Below, one piece after another: positions 9,156 through 17,748 of a DNA stretch of 64,000 nucleotides. The first letter of the stretch is position 1. The number at the start of each line of letters is the position of its first letter. Both the position numbers and the translations under genes were made by a program. Under the pieces are notes generated by a model that worked only from the letters and a program-made list of their open reading frames with translations, did no database searches and was not told where the DNA came from. The stretch lies in the NCBI RefSeq assembly GCF_001586275.1, contig NZ_CP014545.1:3126501-3190500 (forward strand), read 5' to 3'. The DNA comes from Sphingorhabdus sp. M41. GTDB lineage: Bacteria > Pseudomonadota > Alphaproteobacteria > Sphingomonadales > Sphingomonadaceae.

Positions 9156-9776
9156 TCAGTCGTCTTTTTCAGGGGTTTCATCCGCCCCCGGTGGCACAGC
9201 AAGATCATTGGTGGCATTAACCGCACCTGCATCCTTTGCATCAAGCCGGTCTCTTGCTTCCTCTGCCGCTGCCTCCCGCGCTTCACGGTCGGCTTCGATT
9301 TCCAGCACCCGCTCTTCCACGGCATCGGATTCCGCATCGATCCGGGAAAGCCGATTCTGCCGTTCCTCTTCGATCAGCTGTCCCCAGTTGACCGTGTCAT
9401 CAATGCCTTTTTCGGCATAGGCCTGACTGAGTAGCGCTTGTGTGCATCCGGTAAAACCACCGGCCCCTGTCGGCGAACAGCTGCTCGTCCCCGATTTTCC
9501 GACATATTCATAGGAACGGACGCGTTCCGACCAGGCCTGATTCTTGGCATCGCCCAGACTGCCGCTTCTCAGCGTTTCTGGGATGCGGTAGCGCTCGCCC
9601 TCATCCTTGCGTGCGCAGACGACAATCTCGTCCTCACTGCTCTGTGGGCAAGGGTCGTCGCCATAAATGACCAGCTGATTGACCCGGTCTCCTGGCTGGT
9701 CCTGCGCCTGTGCGGGAAATACCAGAAGGCCTGCACCTGACAGCGCGGCAGCGGAGATCAAAAATTTCTTCATCAT
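9156..9776 (-). CDS. Exported hypothetical protein with acidic, Arg/Glu-rich C-terminus
   Basis: A 206-residue protein (or 205 from the second ATG) with signal peptide MKKFLISAAALSGAGLLVFPAQAQ. The mature N-terminal part has DEIVVCARKDEGERYRIPE with a Cys-Pro...Cys pair and two more cysteines (TSSCSPTGAGGFTGCTQAL), which could form periplasmic disulfides. About residues 130-185 are a charged, probably coiled-coil stretch rich in E, R and A. The VVCAR pattern occurs in small secreted proteins common in sphingomonads. Function unknown. It converges with the small secreted gene at 8716. Confidence 0.7.
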   Translation of the reverse strand: MMKKFLISAAALSGAGLLVFPAQAQDQPGDRVNQLVIYGDDPCPQSSEDEIVVCARKDEGERYRIPETLRSGSLGDAKNQAWSERVRSYEYVGKSGTSSCSPTGAGGFTGCTQALLSQAYAEKGIDDTVNWGQLIEEERQNRLSRIDAESDAVEERVLEIEADREAREAAAEEARDRLDAKDAGAVNATNDLAVPPGADETPEKDD

Positions 9777-9829
9777 ATCGTTCCTTTGTCCACCCGGGTG
9801 TGAACCGGCGCTGAAGCGGGTTTCGCTTC

Positions 9830-10369
9830 CTAAATTCGTTTCGACAATCCTATCGCCACCCGGCAGCCCAGCCGGATCGCCGCGCTCAAAACCGGATAGC
9901 CTGGCGTGTCTTCCGCTCCCGATGCAATGGCTGTTGCCTTATGCTCCAATTCCTCTTCGCGAAACTCCGCAATCATACGGGTCAGTTCGGGATCATTTTC
10001 CGATTTGAGCGCATCCAGCTGTTCCTGATAATGGTGGTCGATTTCGGTTTCCACCGCCGCCGTACAGGACATTGCCGCCCGGGGACCCATCGCTGCCGTT
10101 GTCGCGCCCAGTGCATAGCCGGCGATTTTCCAGAATGGCTGTAGCGCCGTGGGCCGGACACCACGATCTGCGATCATCTGGTCAAAAGCATCAAGATGCC
10201 GCTGTTCCTGCTCCGCCATATGGTGGATCGCGCTGCTGTGCGGCGCATTATCGCCCATCACCGCCAGCTGGCCCTTGTAGATTTGAGCCGCGCCATATTC
10301 TCCAGCCTGATTGACCCGGATCATCGACGCAATGTCGGCTTCTTCTCGTCCCAATTTTGGCTCAGACAT
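9830..10369 (-). CDS. coq7: Demethoxyubiquinone hydroxylase family protein Coq7
   Basis: A 179-residue di-iron monooxygenase catalysing the 2-octaprenyl-3-methyl-6-methoxy-benzoquinol hydroxylation late in ubiquinone synthesis. The ferritin-like metal ligands are visible as QAGEYGA, EQEQRHLDAF and EEELEHKATA (two E-x-x-H type motifs). An open frame reaches 10396, but AAAGGA nine bases before ATG 10369 decides for the shorter form. The start lies inside the last codons of dsbB (eight-base overlap), so translation is probably coupled. It complements ubiG at 1595. Confidence 0.93.
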   Translation of the reverse strand: MSEPKLGREEADIASMIRVNQAGEYGAAQIYKGQLAVMGDNAPHSSAIHHMAEQEQRHLDAFDQMIADRGVRPTALQPFWKIAGYALGATTAAMGPRAAMSCTAAVETEIDHHYQEQLDALKSENDPELTRMIAEFREEELEHKATAIASGAEDTPGYPVLSAAIRLGCRVAIGLSKRI

Positions 10370-10847
10370 AGTCGCTATCCTTTCGCCGCTTTGCAATCAT
10401 CATCAAGATGAGGATCGCGCCACTCACTGACAAGAGAAAGTTAAAACCGGCCAGTGAAATACCGAACAGCGTCCATGGCGCGACATCGCAGCGGACTAGC
10501 GGCGCGTTCATGATTGAATCGAGCATGTCGCCCCCCGCCGCAATATTGGTCGCGCATGAGGTAAGCCCTTCCCACCAGTCATATTCCACCCCGGCATGAA
10601 AGCCGCCGATCAGTCCGCTGGTCAATATTGCCATTGTCGCAGCAACAACCAATGGCAACGCCGCGCTTCTGGCGCGCAACAACAGCGCAGAAAGAGCAAG
10701 AACTATTGCCGCAAGATGCGGCCATCTTTGCCACATGCACATTTCACAGGGATAAAGCCCAAAACCATATTGGCTTATCAACGCGCCGCCGAGCAAAGCT
10801 GTGGGCAACAAGAAAGCCAGCCAATTGGCACTGCGGATCGTTGCCAT
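10362..10847 (-). CDS. dsbB: Disulfide bond formation protein B (DsbB)
   Basis: A 161-residue four-helix inner-membrane oxidoreductase that passes electrons from DsbA to the quinone pool. The quinone-side pair is YPCEMCMWQRWPH (Cys34 and Cys37); the periplasmic loop carries Cys98 and Cys120, matching the second redox pair of DsbB. No dsbA is in the window. It lies nine bases downstream of ctpA and overlaps coq7, so it is an inner gene of the minus-strand run that starts at proA. Confidence 0.92.
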   Translation of the reverse strand: MATIRSANWLAFLLPTALLGGALISQYGFGLYPCEMCMWQRWPHLAAIVLALSALLLRARSAALPLVVAATMAILTSGLIGGFHAGVEYDWWEGLTSCATNIAAGGDMLDSIMNAPLVRCDVAPWTLFGISLAGFNFLLSVSGAILILMMIAKRRKDSDYV

Positions 10848-10856
10848 CAGCCGGTC

Positions 10857-12221
10857 CTATTTTTTCGCGACCACAGTTTTCTTGGCGGGCTTTTTCGCCG
10901 CCTTGTTCATCGCCATTTTCAATCCGTCGGGCCCGAGACGTCCAATAGTCTGAAGCGCATAGTGCAGCTGGAAATCTTCCACGCCCTGCTCCTTCAATTC
11001 TTCGGCACTCTGGGTGAAGCGCGGATCTTCCTTGCTGTCTTCTTCCAGCACATCGTCTTTCAACTTGATCTCGTTGATCAGATGACGGCGCAAATCGGAT
11101 TCCCGGAACCGCGGACGGGTCTTGTAATCCGGGTCGGACAATTGCGGCACATTGATGTCGGGCTCGATCCCGCCCTCCTGCACCGACTTGCCCGATGGCG
11201 TGTAATAGCGCGCTGTGGTCAGACGCAGCGCGCTGCTGTTGGAAAGTGGCAGCAATGTTTGCACCGACCCCTTGCCAAAACTGCGCTCGCCCATGACCAA
11301 GGCGCGGTGATGATCCTGCAGGGCACCGGCCACAATTTCGGAAGCCGAAGCCGAACCGGCGTCAATCAGGACAATGACCGGCAGGCCGCCAGCGGCATCG
11401 CCACTCTTGGCAAAATAGCGCTCAATATCGGATTTTTCGCGTCCGCGCTGCGATACGATTTCGCCACGCGACAGGAAGACGTCTGATACCGACACCGCTT
11501 CATCAAGCAAGCCGCCGGGATTGGAACGCAGATCCAGCACATAACCGAGTGGCTTCTTGCCGAGAGATTTGTCGATACCGACAATAGCGGCAGCGACATC
11601 GGCACCCGTGTCGTTCGAGAAGCTGTTGATGCTGATCACACCGATCTGATCCTTGATCTCCCATGTGACCGGCTTGAGATCGATAATCGCGCGCTTCATC
11701 GATACATCAAATGGCTTATCCCGACCGGGGCGGACGATCGTTATGGTGATCGGTTCACCCGGCTTGCCGCGCATTTCCTCGACCGCTTCATCCAGCGTGC
11801 CGCCATAAATCAGCTCGCCATCGATATGGGTGATATAATCGCCTGCTTTCACGCCTGCCTTGTCTGCCGGAGTATCCTTGAATGGCGCAATGACTTTCAC
11901 CGCACCGTCTTCCAGCGTTACCGAAAGACCCAGGCCACCGTAATTGCCATCCGTCTGCGTGCGCAGATTTTCAAAATCCCGGGCATCGAGAAAACTGCTG
12001 TGGGGATCGAGACTGCCCAGCATGCCTTCAATCGCCCCCTTGATCAGATCGGCATCGTCCACCTGATCGACATAGTCATTCCGCACCCGTTCAAAGACGC
12101 TCATGAACTGTTCCATCTCGCGATAGGTATTGGCATCCACAGCAGAAATTGCAGAAGTCGTGGCGGGCAAAAGCGCGACGGTCAAAACAAGGGCGGCGGC
12201 TTGCAAAACGGGCTTTTTCAT
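10857..12221 (-). CDS. ctpA: S41 family C-terminal processing peptidase (CtpA-like)
   Basis: A 454-residue exported serine protease. After a signal peptide (about residues 1-25, ending SAISAVDA) comes a PDZ domain (GGLGLSVTLEDGAVKVIAPF) and then the S41 core. The catalytic serine sits in DAGSASASEIVAGALQD and the lysine in GERSFGKGSVQTLLPL, giving the Ser/Lys dyad. The C-terminus is an unusual Lys/Ala-rich tail (AAKKPAKKTVVAKK). The first in-frame codon at 12224 is TTG; ATG 12221 is preferred. Such proteases trim periplasmic proteins and peptidoglycan hydrolases, which fits the EnvC-like neighbour. Confidence 0.92.
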   Translation of the reverse strand: MKKPVLQAAALVLTVALLPATTSAISAVDANTYREMEQFMSVFERVRNDYVDQVDDADLIKGAIEGMLGSLDPHSSFLDARDFENLRTQTDGNYGGLGLSVTLEDGAVKVIAPFKDTPADKAGVKAGDYITHIDGELIYGGTLDEAVEEMRGKPGEPITITIVRPGRDKPFDVSMKRAIIDLKPVTWEIKDQIGVISINSFSNDTGADVAAAIVGIDKSLGKKPLGYVLDLRSNPGGLLDEAVSVSDVFLSRGEIVSQRGREKSDIERYFAKSGDAAGGLPVIVLIDAGSASASEIVAGALQDHHRALVMGERSFGKGSVQTLLPLSNSSALRLTTARYYTPSGKSVQEGGIEPDINVPQLSDPDYKTRPRFRESDLRRHLINEIKLKDDVLEEDSKEDPRFTQSAEELKEQGVEDFQLHYALQTIGRLGPDGLKMAMNKAAKKPAKKTVVAKK

Positions 12222-12348
12222 CAATCGTGTCCTGTCGGTCTAAATCGTCGTCAAATATAGGCTGGAAACGTTTGTAAAGCAAAGCAGCTTAACCAATAAT
12301 GACGGAAAGCTTCGACGAACAGCGATTTGCGATTCCCTTTGCCCCGCA

Positions 12349-13548
12349 TCAGCCAATCAGTGCGGCAATATCAATGGGTCTGCCATGACGGCGCAATTCG
12401 ACGGTCACGGTAGGATCATCGGACCCGGACTGCCCGACCGGTGCACCCTGTACGACCCGATCGCCAACCGCGACCCTGCTGGTCGCCATATTGGTGATCA
12501 AACTGGTCCAGCCGGCATCATGTTCGATGATCAGGATATTGCCATAGCCGCGATAACGGCCAGAATAAGCCACCCGGCCGGCTGCCGGTGCGACAATCTG
12601 GGCGCCGGGATCAACAGCGATGGTAAGGCCGCGAGAGCGATAACCGCTATCGGATAGTTCGCCGAGGCCAGCTACAATTTCACCGATCACGGGCAAGCGG
12701 TACGCATTGCCGACATCGTCACCTTGCTTGGCAGGCCGAACCCGTGACTCCTGCCCCTGACCGGGTCGCAAGACGGGTCCATCCAGTTCAGCCAGTGATT
12801 CCCGAACCGCGCCGCTTTCGCGGATTTGGTCCATCAGATCCAATATATCCCGCGCTTCCTCGCCGAGGGCGAGCGCTTGCTCCTGCTCGATTCCGGCATC
12901 GCTGGAAAATTGCGCGGCTTCAATCCGTCCGCTGGCTTCCAGTCCCGCCAGTTGTCGCCGCCGTTCGATCAGCTGTCGCTGACTTTCGTCGAGCGAGGCA
13001 ATGGCCCGCGCCGACTGCAGCCGAAGCTGTTCGCCCTGTCTGACTTCATCGCGCAGGCTGGCGGTACGCTGTTCGATTTCCGGCATCACGGCGGACAGGA
13101 TTGAACGCATATAGATAAGTTCGTCGAGCGAGCGCGGCTCAACAAGAGCAAGGGCGGTCGGCTTGCGAGTCATCATCTGCAGCGCAGCCGTCAGCCGGAT
13201 CATCGGCCCCTGCTTTTCCGCCAGCCGCGCGCGCTGGCGCTGCTGAAGCTGAGTCACAATGGCAATGCGGGTGCGGGCAGCCTTGATATCCGCCTCTGCG
13301 GCCTGGATGCGGGCAGCCAGAGCTGCAGCTTCGCTGGCGATCCGGTCGGCATCATTGCTGGCCGATTCAGCCTGACGCAGCAAAGCATCACTACGCTGCC
13401 GGGCGCGGTCAGATTGCTGGCGCGCCGACAACAGGCTCCGCTGCTGCTCCGAGAGGCTCGTTCCCGGTGTCTGCGCGGAGAGTAGCGCCGCTCCGGTCGT
13501 CGCCAAGCCAAGAACAGTGATCAAAGCGAGAGCAGAACGCATCATCAT
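12349..13548 (-). CDS. EnvC-like murein hydrolase activator (degenerate LytM/M23 domain)
   Basis: A 399-residue exported protein: signal peptide, a long coiled coil rich in Arg/Gln/Ala (about residues 30-250), and a C-terminal LytM fold. The LytM catalytic residues are missing: the H-x-x-x-D position reads TIAVDPGAQIVAPAAG, the usual YAHL reads ITNM and the usual HLHFE reads TVTVELR. Loss of zinc ligands is typical of EnvC/NlpD-type activators of cell-separation amidases. GGGAGGGG five bases upstream favours ATG 13548 over the GTG at 13554 that overlaps the rlmH stop. Divisome role is by analogy. Confidence 0.88.
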   Translation of the reverse strand: MMMRSALALITVLGLATTGAALLSAQTPGTSLSEQQRSLLSARQQSDRARQRSDALLRQAESASNDADRIASEAAALAARIQAAEADIKAARTRIAIVTQLQQRQRARLAEKQGPMIRLTAALQMMTRKPTALALVEPRSLDELIYMRSILSAVMPEIEQRTASLRDEVRQGEQLRLQSARAIASLDESQRQLIERRRQLAGLEASGRIEAAQFSSDAGIEQEQALALGEEARDILDLMDQIRESGAVRESLAELDGPVLRPGQGQESRVRPAKQGDDVGNAYRLPVIGEIVAGLGELSDSGYRSRGLTIAVDPGAQIVAPAAGRVAYSGRYRGYGNILIIEHDAGWTSLITNMATSRVAVGDRVVQGAPVGQSGSDDPTVTVELRRHGRPIDIAALIG

Positions 13549-13550
13549 GT

Positions 13551-13973
13551 TCACCCCTCCCGGTGGTAAGGGTGGCCGGCAATGATTGATGTCGCCCGGA
13601 ACAACTGTTCCGCCAACATCGCCCGTGCCATCATATGCGGCCAGGTTGCCTTGCCGAAAGAGAAGAAATGGTCGGCGCTGGCTCGCTCGTCCGCGCTCAA
13701 GCCATCCGCGGCACCGATCAGGAAACGCGCCTCGCGCGCACCGTCATCGCGCCAGGCCGACAGCAAATCCGAAAATTTCTTGGAGCTCCAGTTTTCGCCG
13801 GCTTCGTCCATCGCAATAATCTTGGTGACACCTTGCAGCTTTGGCGACTTGCCGCCCTGGTCGGGCAGCTCGCTGATCTTCACGTCCCAGCCGATCCGCT
13901 TCACATAGCGGTCGACAAGCTCCGCTTCCGGGCTGCGGCCGATTTTGCCGCGGGCGACGATATGCAGTCTCAT
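13551..13973 (-). CDS. rlmH: 23S rRNA (pseudouridine1915-N3)-methyltransferase RlmH
   Basis: A 140-residue SPOUT-class methyltransferase acting on helix 69 of 23S rRNA in the assembled ribosome. The trefoil-knot SAM site is visible as FLIGAADGLSADE, and the invariant C-terminus as RAMLAEQLFRATSIIAGHPY then HREG. Length is near the usual 155. It sits 12 bases downstream of rsfS; the rlmH-rsfS-nadD order is widely conserved in bacteria. Confidence 0.96.
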   Translation of the reverse strand: MRLHIVARGKIGRSPEAELVDRYVKRIGWDVKISELPDQGGKSPKLQGVTKIIAMDEAGENWSSKKFSDLLSAWRDDGAREARFLIGAADGLSADERASADHFFSFGKATWPHMMARAMLAEQLFRATSIIAGHPYHREG

Positions 13974-13985
13974 CGCCCGGCTATA

Positions 13986-14393
13986 TCAGGCTTCGACGAC
14001 TTCCGCCGCATCGCCTTCCTCGTCGACAGCCCACATCCGCTCAAGATTGTAGAAGCTGCGGACTTCCGGCCGGAACAGGTGGACGATTACATCGCCAGCA
14101 TCGATCAATACCCAGTCGGCATTGGCGAGTCCTTCGATTCGCGCGGTGCCGCCTGCTTGCTTGACACGCTCGGCAAGCTTTTGGGCGATAGACGCAACCT
14201 GTCTGGTCGAGCGCCCTTCGGCGATCACCATATGGTCCGCAATATTGCTTTTGCCCGCCAGTGGAATGGAGACCACGTCCTGCGCCTGATCATCGTCGAG
14301 CGACTTCATGACCAGTGCATGGAGCGCGTCCGACTCCGCCTTTCCTTCCTTGGAAGTGGCAGATTTCAGAGCTTTTACCTTCGGTTTCGTCAA
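13986..14393 (-). CDS. rsfS: Ribosome silencing factor RsfS
   Basis: A 135-residue RsfS/Iojap protein that binds L14 and blocks subunit joining when nutrients are short. The core is recognisable at LVMKSLDDDQAQDVVSIPLA, GKSNIADHMVIAEGRSTRQV and the later WVLIDAGDVIVHLF. The only start that keeps the N-terminus is TTG at 14393, supported by AGGA seven bases upstream; the Lys/Ser-rich first 24 residues could also be a lineage extension. It lies eight bases after nadD and 12 bases before rlmH. Confidence 0.95.
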   Translation of the reverse strand: MTKPKVKALKSATSKEGKAESDALHALVMKSLDDDQAQDVVSIPLAGKSNIADHMVIAEGRSTRQVASIAQKLAERVKQAGGTARIEGLANADWVLIDAGDVIVHLFRPEVRSFYNLERMWAVDEEGDAAEVVEA

Positions 14394-14401
14394 CTTAAAT
14401 C

Positions 14402-15043
14402 CTAATCTTCTGGGCCAATCAACCGGTGTGTCACCGCGTCACGAACGCGGCGATCATCATATTGCTGATGCCAATGGGGCCGAGCCATCCGGATCGCGGT
14501 GGCTGAGCGTGGGTCGGGACGATAGCGCAGGAATGTCAGCGCCGGCGTACTCCAGTTGGTCCAGTTACCACGCTGGCTCGCGGGGTGGACGAAGCGCCGC
14601 AGCCAGGCCATTGCGGGAGCCGCAAAAGCATCGTCATCATAGCCGGGTCTCGATATAACTGCAATCGGCAATAATCGGGCAATTTTTCGCCAGTCTTTCC
14701 AGCGATGAAATTGCGCCAGATTATCCGCCCCCATGATCCAGACAAATTGCCGTTTGGGATAGCGACGAACGAGTTTGAGCAACGTATTATAAGTATATTT
14801 CGTGCCGAACTGCTGTTCAATAGCCGTCGGCTGGATGGTGCTGCGCCGCGCCATTTTCTGGGCCGATGCCAGGCGCGCATGCAGCGGTGCCATATCCCTC
14901 GCACCTTCTTTCAACGGATTGCCCGGTGACACCAGCCACCAGAATTCGTCAAGATCCAGCTCTTCCATCGCAAACAGGCTGATCGAGCGATGGGCGCCAT
15001 GGGCCGGATTAAACGATCCGCCGAGCAGGCCGGTTGTCTTCAC
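14402..15043 (-). CDS. nadD: Nicotinate-nucleotide adenylyltransferase NadD
   Basis: A 213-residue nucleotidyltransferase making nicotinate adenine dinucleotide for NAD synthesis. The ATP-binding motif is GGSFNPAHGAHRSIS (G-S-F-N-P-x-H-x-x-H), followed by FWWLVSPGNPLKEG and the WIMGADNLAQFHRWKDWRKI helix typical of NadD. The C-terminal RSATAIR corresponds to the family's S-x-T-x-I-R loop. The start is GTG at 15043, ten bases after the proA stop. Confidence 0.94.
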   Translation of the reverse strand: MKTTGLLGGSFNPAHGAHRSISLFAMEELDLDEFWWLVSPGNPLKEGARDMAPLHARLASAQKMARRSTIQPTAIEQQFGTKYTYNTLLKLVRRYPKRQFVWIMGADNLAQFHRWKDWRKIARLLPIAVISRPGYDDDAFAAPAMAWLRRFVHPASQRGNWTNWSTPALTFLRYRPDPRSATAIRMARPHWHQQYDDRRVRDAVTHRLIGPED

Positions 15044-15053
15044 GGATTCATGC

Positions 15054-16307
15054 TCAAGGGCGGACTTGCCCGGTTCCGCGCACCACCCATTTATAGGTTG
15101 TCAGCCCTTCCAGTGCGACCGGACCGCGGGCGTGAAGGCGTCCCGTAGAAATGCCGATTTCCGCACCCAGGCCAAATTGCCCGCCATCGGCAAACTGGCT
15201 TGAGGCATTGTGCATCACAATCGCGCTGTCGGCGCGCAGGATGAAATATTCTGCCATTTCCGAATCTTCGGTGACGATGACATCCGTATGATGCGACCCA
15301 TGTTCGGCAATATGTGCAAGCGCCTCGTCGACCCCGTTCACCATCGCGACGGATAATATGGGGGCGAGATATTCGGTATCCCAGTCCGTCTCGTCTGCCG
15401 AGACGATTCGCTCGTCCAGTTCGAGCACGGCGTCATCGCCGCGCACTTGACAGCCAGCATCAAGCAGGGCGCGGACCAAGGGGCCGGGAGCCGGATAATC
15501 CTGATCGATAAGCAATGTCTCCATCGCGCCACAGATTCCGGTTCGCCGCATCTTGGCATTGACCGCTATCGCCGTCGCTTTTTCCGGATCGGCTTCCTTG
15601 CCGATATAAGTATGGTTGATGCCATCAAGATGCGCGAGCACGGGCACCCGCGCCTCGTCCTGCACCCGCTTGACCAGCGACTTGCCGCCGCGCGGAATGA
15701 TGATGTCGATCAGCCCGCTGGCTTTCAGCATCGCCCCCACCGCAGCGCGGTCGGTGGTCTGGACCAGCTGGATAGCATCAGCGGGAAGGCCCGCCTCGAC
15801 GACGCCCGCTGCCATGGCGTCAAAAATCGCACCGTTGCTGTGTATTGCCTCCGATCCCCCGCGAAGGATGACGGCATTGCCCGAACGCAGCGTCAGGGCA
15901 GCGGCATCGGCGGTAACATTGGGCCGGCTTTCATAAATGATTCCGATAACGCCCAGCGGCACCCGGATGCGCTCCATGACGAGACCATTGGGTCGTTCGG
16001 TGGTGTCGATAACTTGGCCAACCGGGTCCGGAAGCTCGGCCACATGCTCCACGGCCGAGGCGATGGCTTCAAGCCGTTCGGCGTCGATCATCAGCCGATC
16101 GAGCATGGAGTCACTCAGTTCCCGGGCCCGCGCATTTTCCATATCGCGCTGATTGGCGGCCAGAATAATATTCTGACTGTCGCGCAAATGCCGTGCAGCC
16201 GCTTTCAGGGCGGCAGCCTTTTGGGCATCGGTCACCCCGGTCAGCATGGAGAAGGCGGCGCGCGCCTTGCGCCCCATATCGATAATCAGTTGTGCAGGTT
16301 CTGTCAT
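15054..16307 (-). CDS. proA: Glutamate-5-semialdehyde dehydrogenase ProA
   Basis: A 417-residue enzyme reducing glutamyl-5-phosphate to the semialdehyde in proline synthesis. Aldehyde-dehydrogenase fold motifs include GVIGIIYESRPNVTADAAAL near residue 118, the catalytic cysteine in RRTGICGAMETLLID and the C-terminal family ending LTTYKWVVRGTGQVRP. Its partner proB is not in the window. It is the first gene of the minus-strand run proA-nadD-rsfS-rlmH-envC-ctpA-dsbB-coq7. The 247-base region upstream holds the GANTC cluster. Confidence 0.96.
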   Translation of the reverse strand: MTEPAQLIIDMGRKARAAFSMLTGVTDAQKAAALKAAARHLRDSQNIILAANQRDMENARARELSDSMLDRLMIDAERLEAIASAVEHVAELPDPVGQVIDTTERPNGLVMERIRVPLGVIGIIYESRPNVTADAAALTLRSGNAVILRGGSEAIHSNGAIFDAMAAGVVEAGLPADAIQLVQTTDRAAVGAMLKASGLIDIIIPRGGKSLVKRVQDEARVPVLAHLDGINHTYIGKEADPEKATAIAVNAKMRRTGICGAMETLLIDQDYPAPGPLVRALLDAGCQVRGDDAVLELDERIVSADETDWDTEYLAPILSVAMVNGVDEALAHIAEHGSHHTDVIVTEDSEMAEYFILRADSAIVMHNASSQFADGGQFGLGAEIGISTGRLHARGPVALEGLTTYKWVVRGTGQVRP

Positions 16308-16395
16308 AAGCGGCTGCTAGCATGCCGACGTCTGCAATTTAACCCAAAATCGCCAGATAATTTGAGCAAGAAAATTTTCTTCCCAGGCAATAATC

Positions 16396-16524
16396 GAGTC
16401 CTTTTACAGGCGATTGTTGCAGACCGATTATCGGGAATCCTGCAATTCACCCCGCGACTCATTCGACTCGTCACGAGTCACGCCCTCACGATTCGCCAGC
16501 CTCGAATCCCTCTGTTAGCGAATC
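16396..16524. promoter_or_regulatory. Cluster of eight GANTC (CcrM-type methylation) sites in the proA / M23-peptidase divergent region
   Basis: GANTC occurs at 16396, 16435, 16456, 16465, 16475, 16490, 16504 and 16520, eight times in 129 bases, where about one per 256 bases is expected by chance. Two of the copies form the perfect palindrome GACTCGT-C-ACGAGTC (16465-16479). The cluster lies 31-159 bases upstream of the M23 peptidase start. In alphaproteobacteria GANTC is methylated by the cell-cycle methyltransferase CcrM and can tune promoters. Binding or regulation here is inference. Confidence 0.6.
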
Positions 16525-16554
16525 AATGGGGATTACGAATAACAACGGCGGGTC

Positions 16555-17748
16555 ATGCACAAACAAAATACCGGAACAGGGTTTAAAGCCCGGCTGGACC
16601 ATATGTTTACGGATCGTGAGTTTTTCATGCGATCACACGGACAGGTCCGCTTTATCACCATATCGGCAATATTGCAGAAACGGGTGTTCTATTCTGTCAT
16701 TGCAGCGCTGGCTTTCTGGCTGCTGATCACGCTGGCGATGATGGTCAATCAGCTGACTGTCACCGGCGAACGCATGGCCCTCGCTCAAAAAGAGGCCGAG
16801 GTGAACAGCACCGAAAGCCGCGTCGCCGATTATAAGGCATCGATTGACGATGTCGCCGCGGACCTCCAGCAACGTCAGGACATCCTGGACCAGATGACCG
16901 AACAATTTGTCGGCGAACAATCCGAAGCTGCTGATTCATCAGAGCAGAAGCAAGCCGACGAACAATTGTCCGAAAATACGCGGAAAATCAGCAGGGCTTT
17001 CCCCGAAGCGGTCCATCTTGCCAAACTGGAAGCCCGTCAGATTATATTCGCCCGGCGCCTGACGATGGCTGCCATTCGACGCACCGAGCAAGCCGCAGAA
17101 GCGATTCGCAAATTCGGGCTGAACCCTGACAAGCTGACCAAAAATTCGGTGGATGCCATGGGTGGTCCGCTGATCCCTTTCTTCAAACAGCAAGACCAGC
17201 AGCTGCATCCCACACTCGAACGGCTTAATCTTGCGCTGCAACGGATGGATGCGCTGGAGCGGACGTTGATCGCTATCCCGTCTGGCAAGCCCTCCAGCAC
17301 CGGAATGATTTCCAGCAGCTACGGTTATCGTCGTGATCCATTCACCGGCGGCGGCGCCATGCACAGCGGCATGGATTTCAAGGGGCCGCATGGCCAGCCG
17401 ATCCTTGCTGCCGCTGGTGGCAAGGTCACCCATGCCGGCTGGAAATCGGGCTATGGCAAAACCGTGGAAGTGACTCATGGCAATGGATTGATGACCCGCT
17501 ATGCGCATTTGTCCAAAATTGGCGTGACCACTGGCCAAAAAGTCGAACAAGGACTACAATTGGGAGCAATGGGAAGCACCGGACGTTCGACCGGTACGCA
17601 TCTCCATTTTGAGGTGCGGATGAACGGACGCGCTATCAACCCCCGACCATTTTTAGAGGCGAATACAGATGTTCTCAAGATCAAAGCCATCGCACGACAA
17701 CGTGCAAAAACGCCCAGCCGCGGCAAGTCAGGCCCCGGCCGTGGCTAG
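16555..17748 (+). CDS. M23 family metallopeptidase (active LytM-type endopeptidase), membrane anchored
   Basis: A 397-residue peptidoglycan DD-endopeptidase candidate. It has a short cytosolic N-terminus, one membrane helix (SVIAALAFWLLITLAMMV, about residues 47-64), a coiled-coil periplasmic region and a C-terminal M23 domain. Zinc ligands are intact: HSGMDFKGPHG, then RYAHLS and THLHFEVRMNG. That contrasts with the degenerate EnvC-like protein at 12349. The last 80 bases overlap the bactofilin gene in another frame. Pairing of M23 peptidase with bactofilin is a known arrangement for localised wall remodelling. Confidence 0.93.
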   Translation: MHKQNTGTGFKARLDHMFTDREFFMRSHGQVRFITISAILQKRVFYSVIAALAFWLLITLAMMVNQLTVTGERMALAQKEAEVNSTESRVADYKASIDDVAADLQQRQDILDQMTEQFVGEQSEAADSSEQKQADEQLSENTRKISRAFPEAVHLAKLEARQIIFARRLTMAAIRRTEQAAEAIRKFGLNPDKLTKNSVDAMGGPLIPFFKQQDQQLHPTLERLNLALQRMDALERTLIAIPSGKPSSTGMISSSYGYRRDPFTGGGAMHSGMDFKGPHGQPILAAAGGKVTHAGWKSGYGKTVEVTHGNGLMTRYAHLSKIGVTTGQKVEQGLQLGAMGSTGRSTGTHLHFEVRMNGRAINPRPFLEANTDVLKIKAIARQRAKTPSRGKSGPGRG

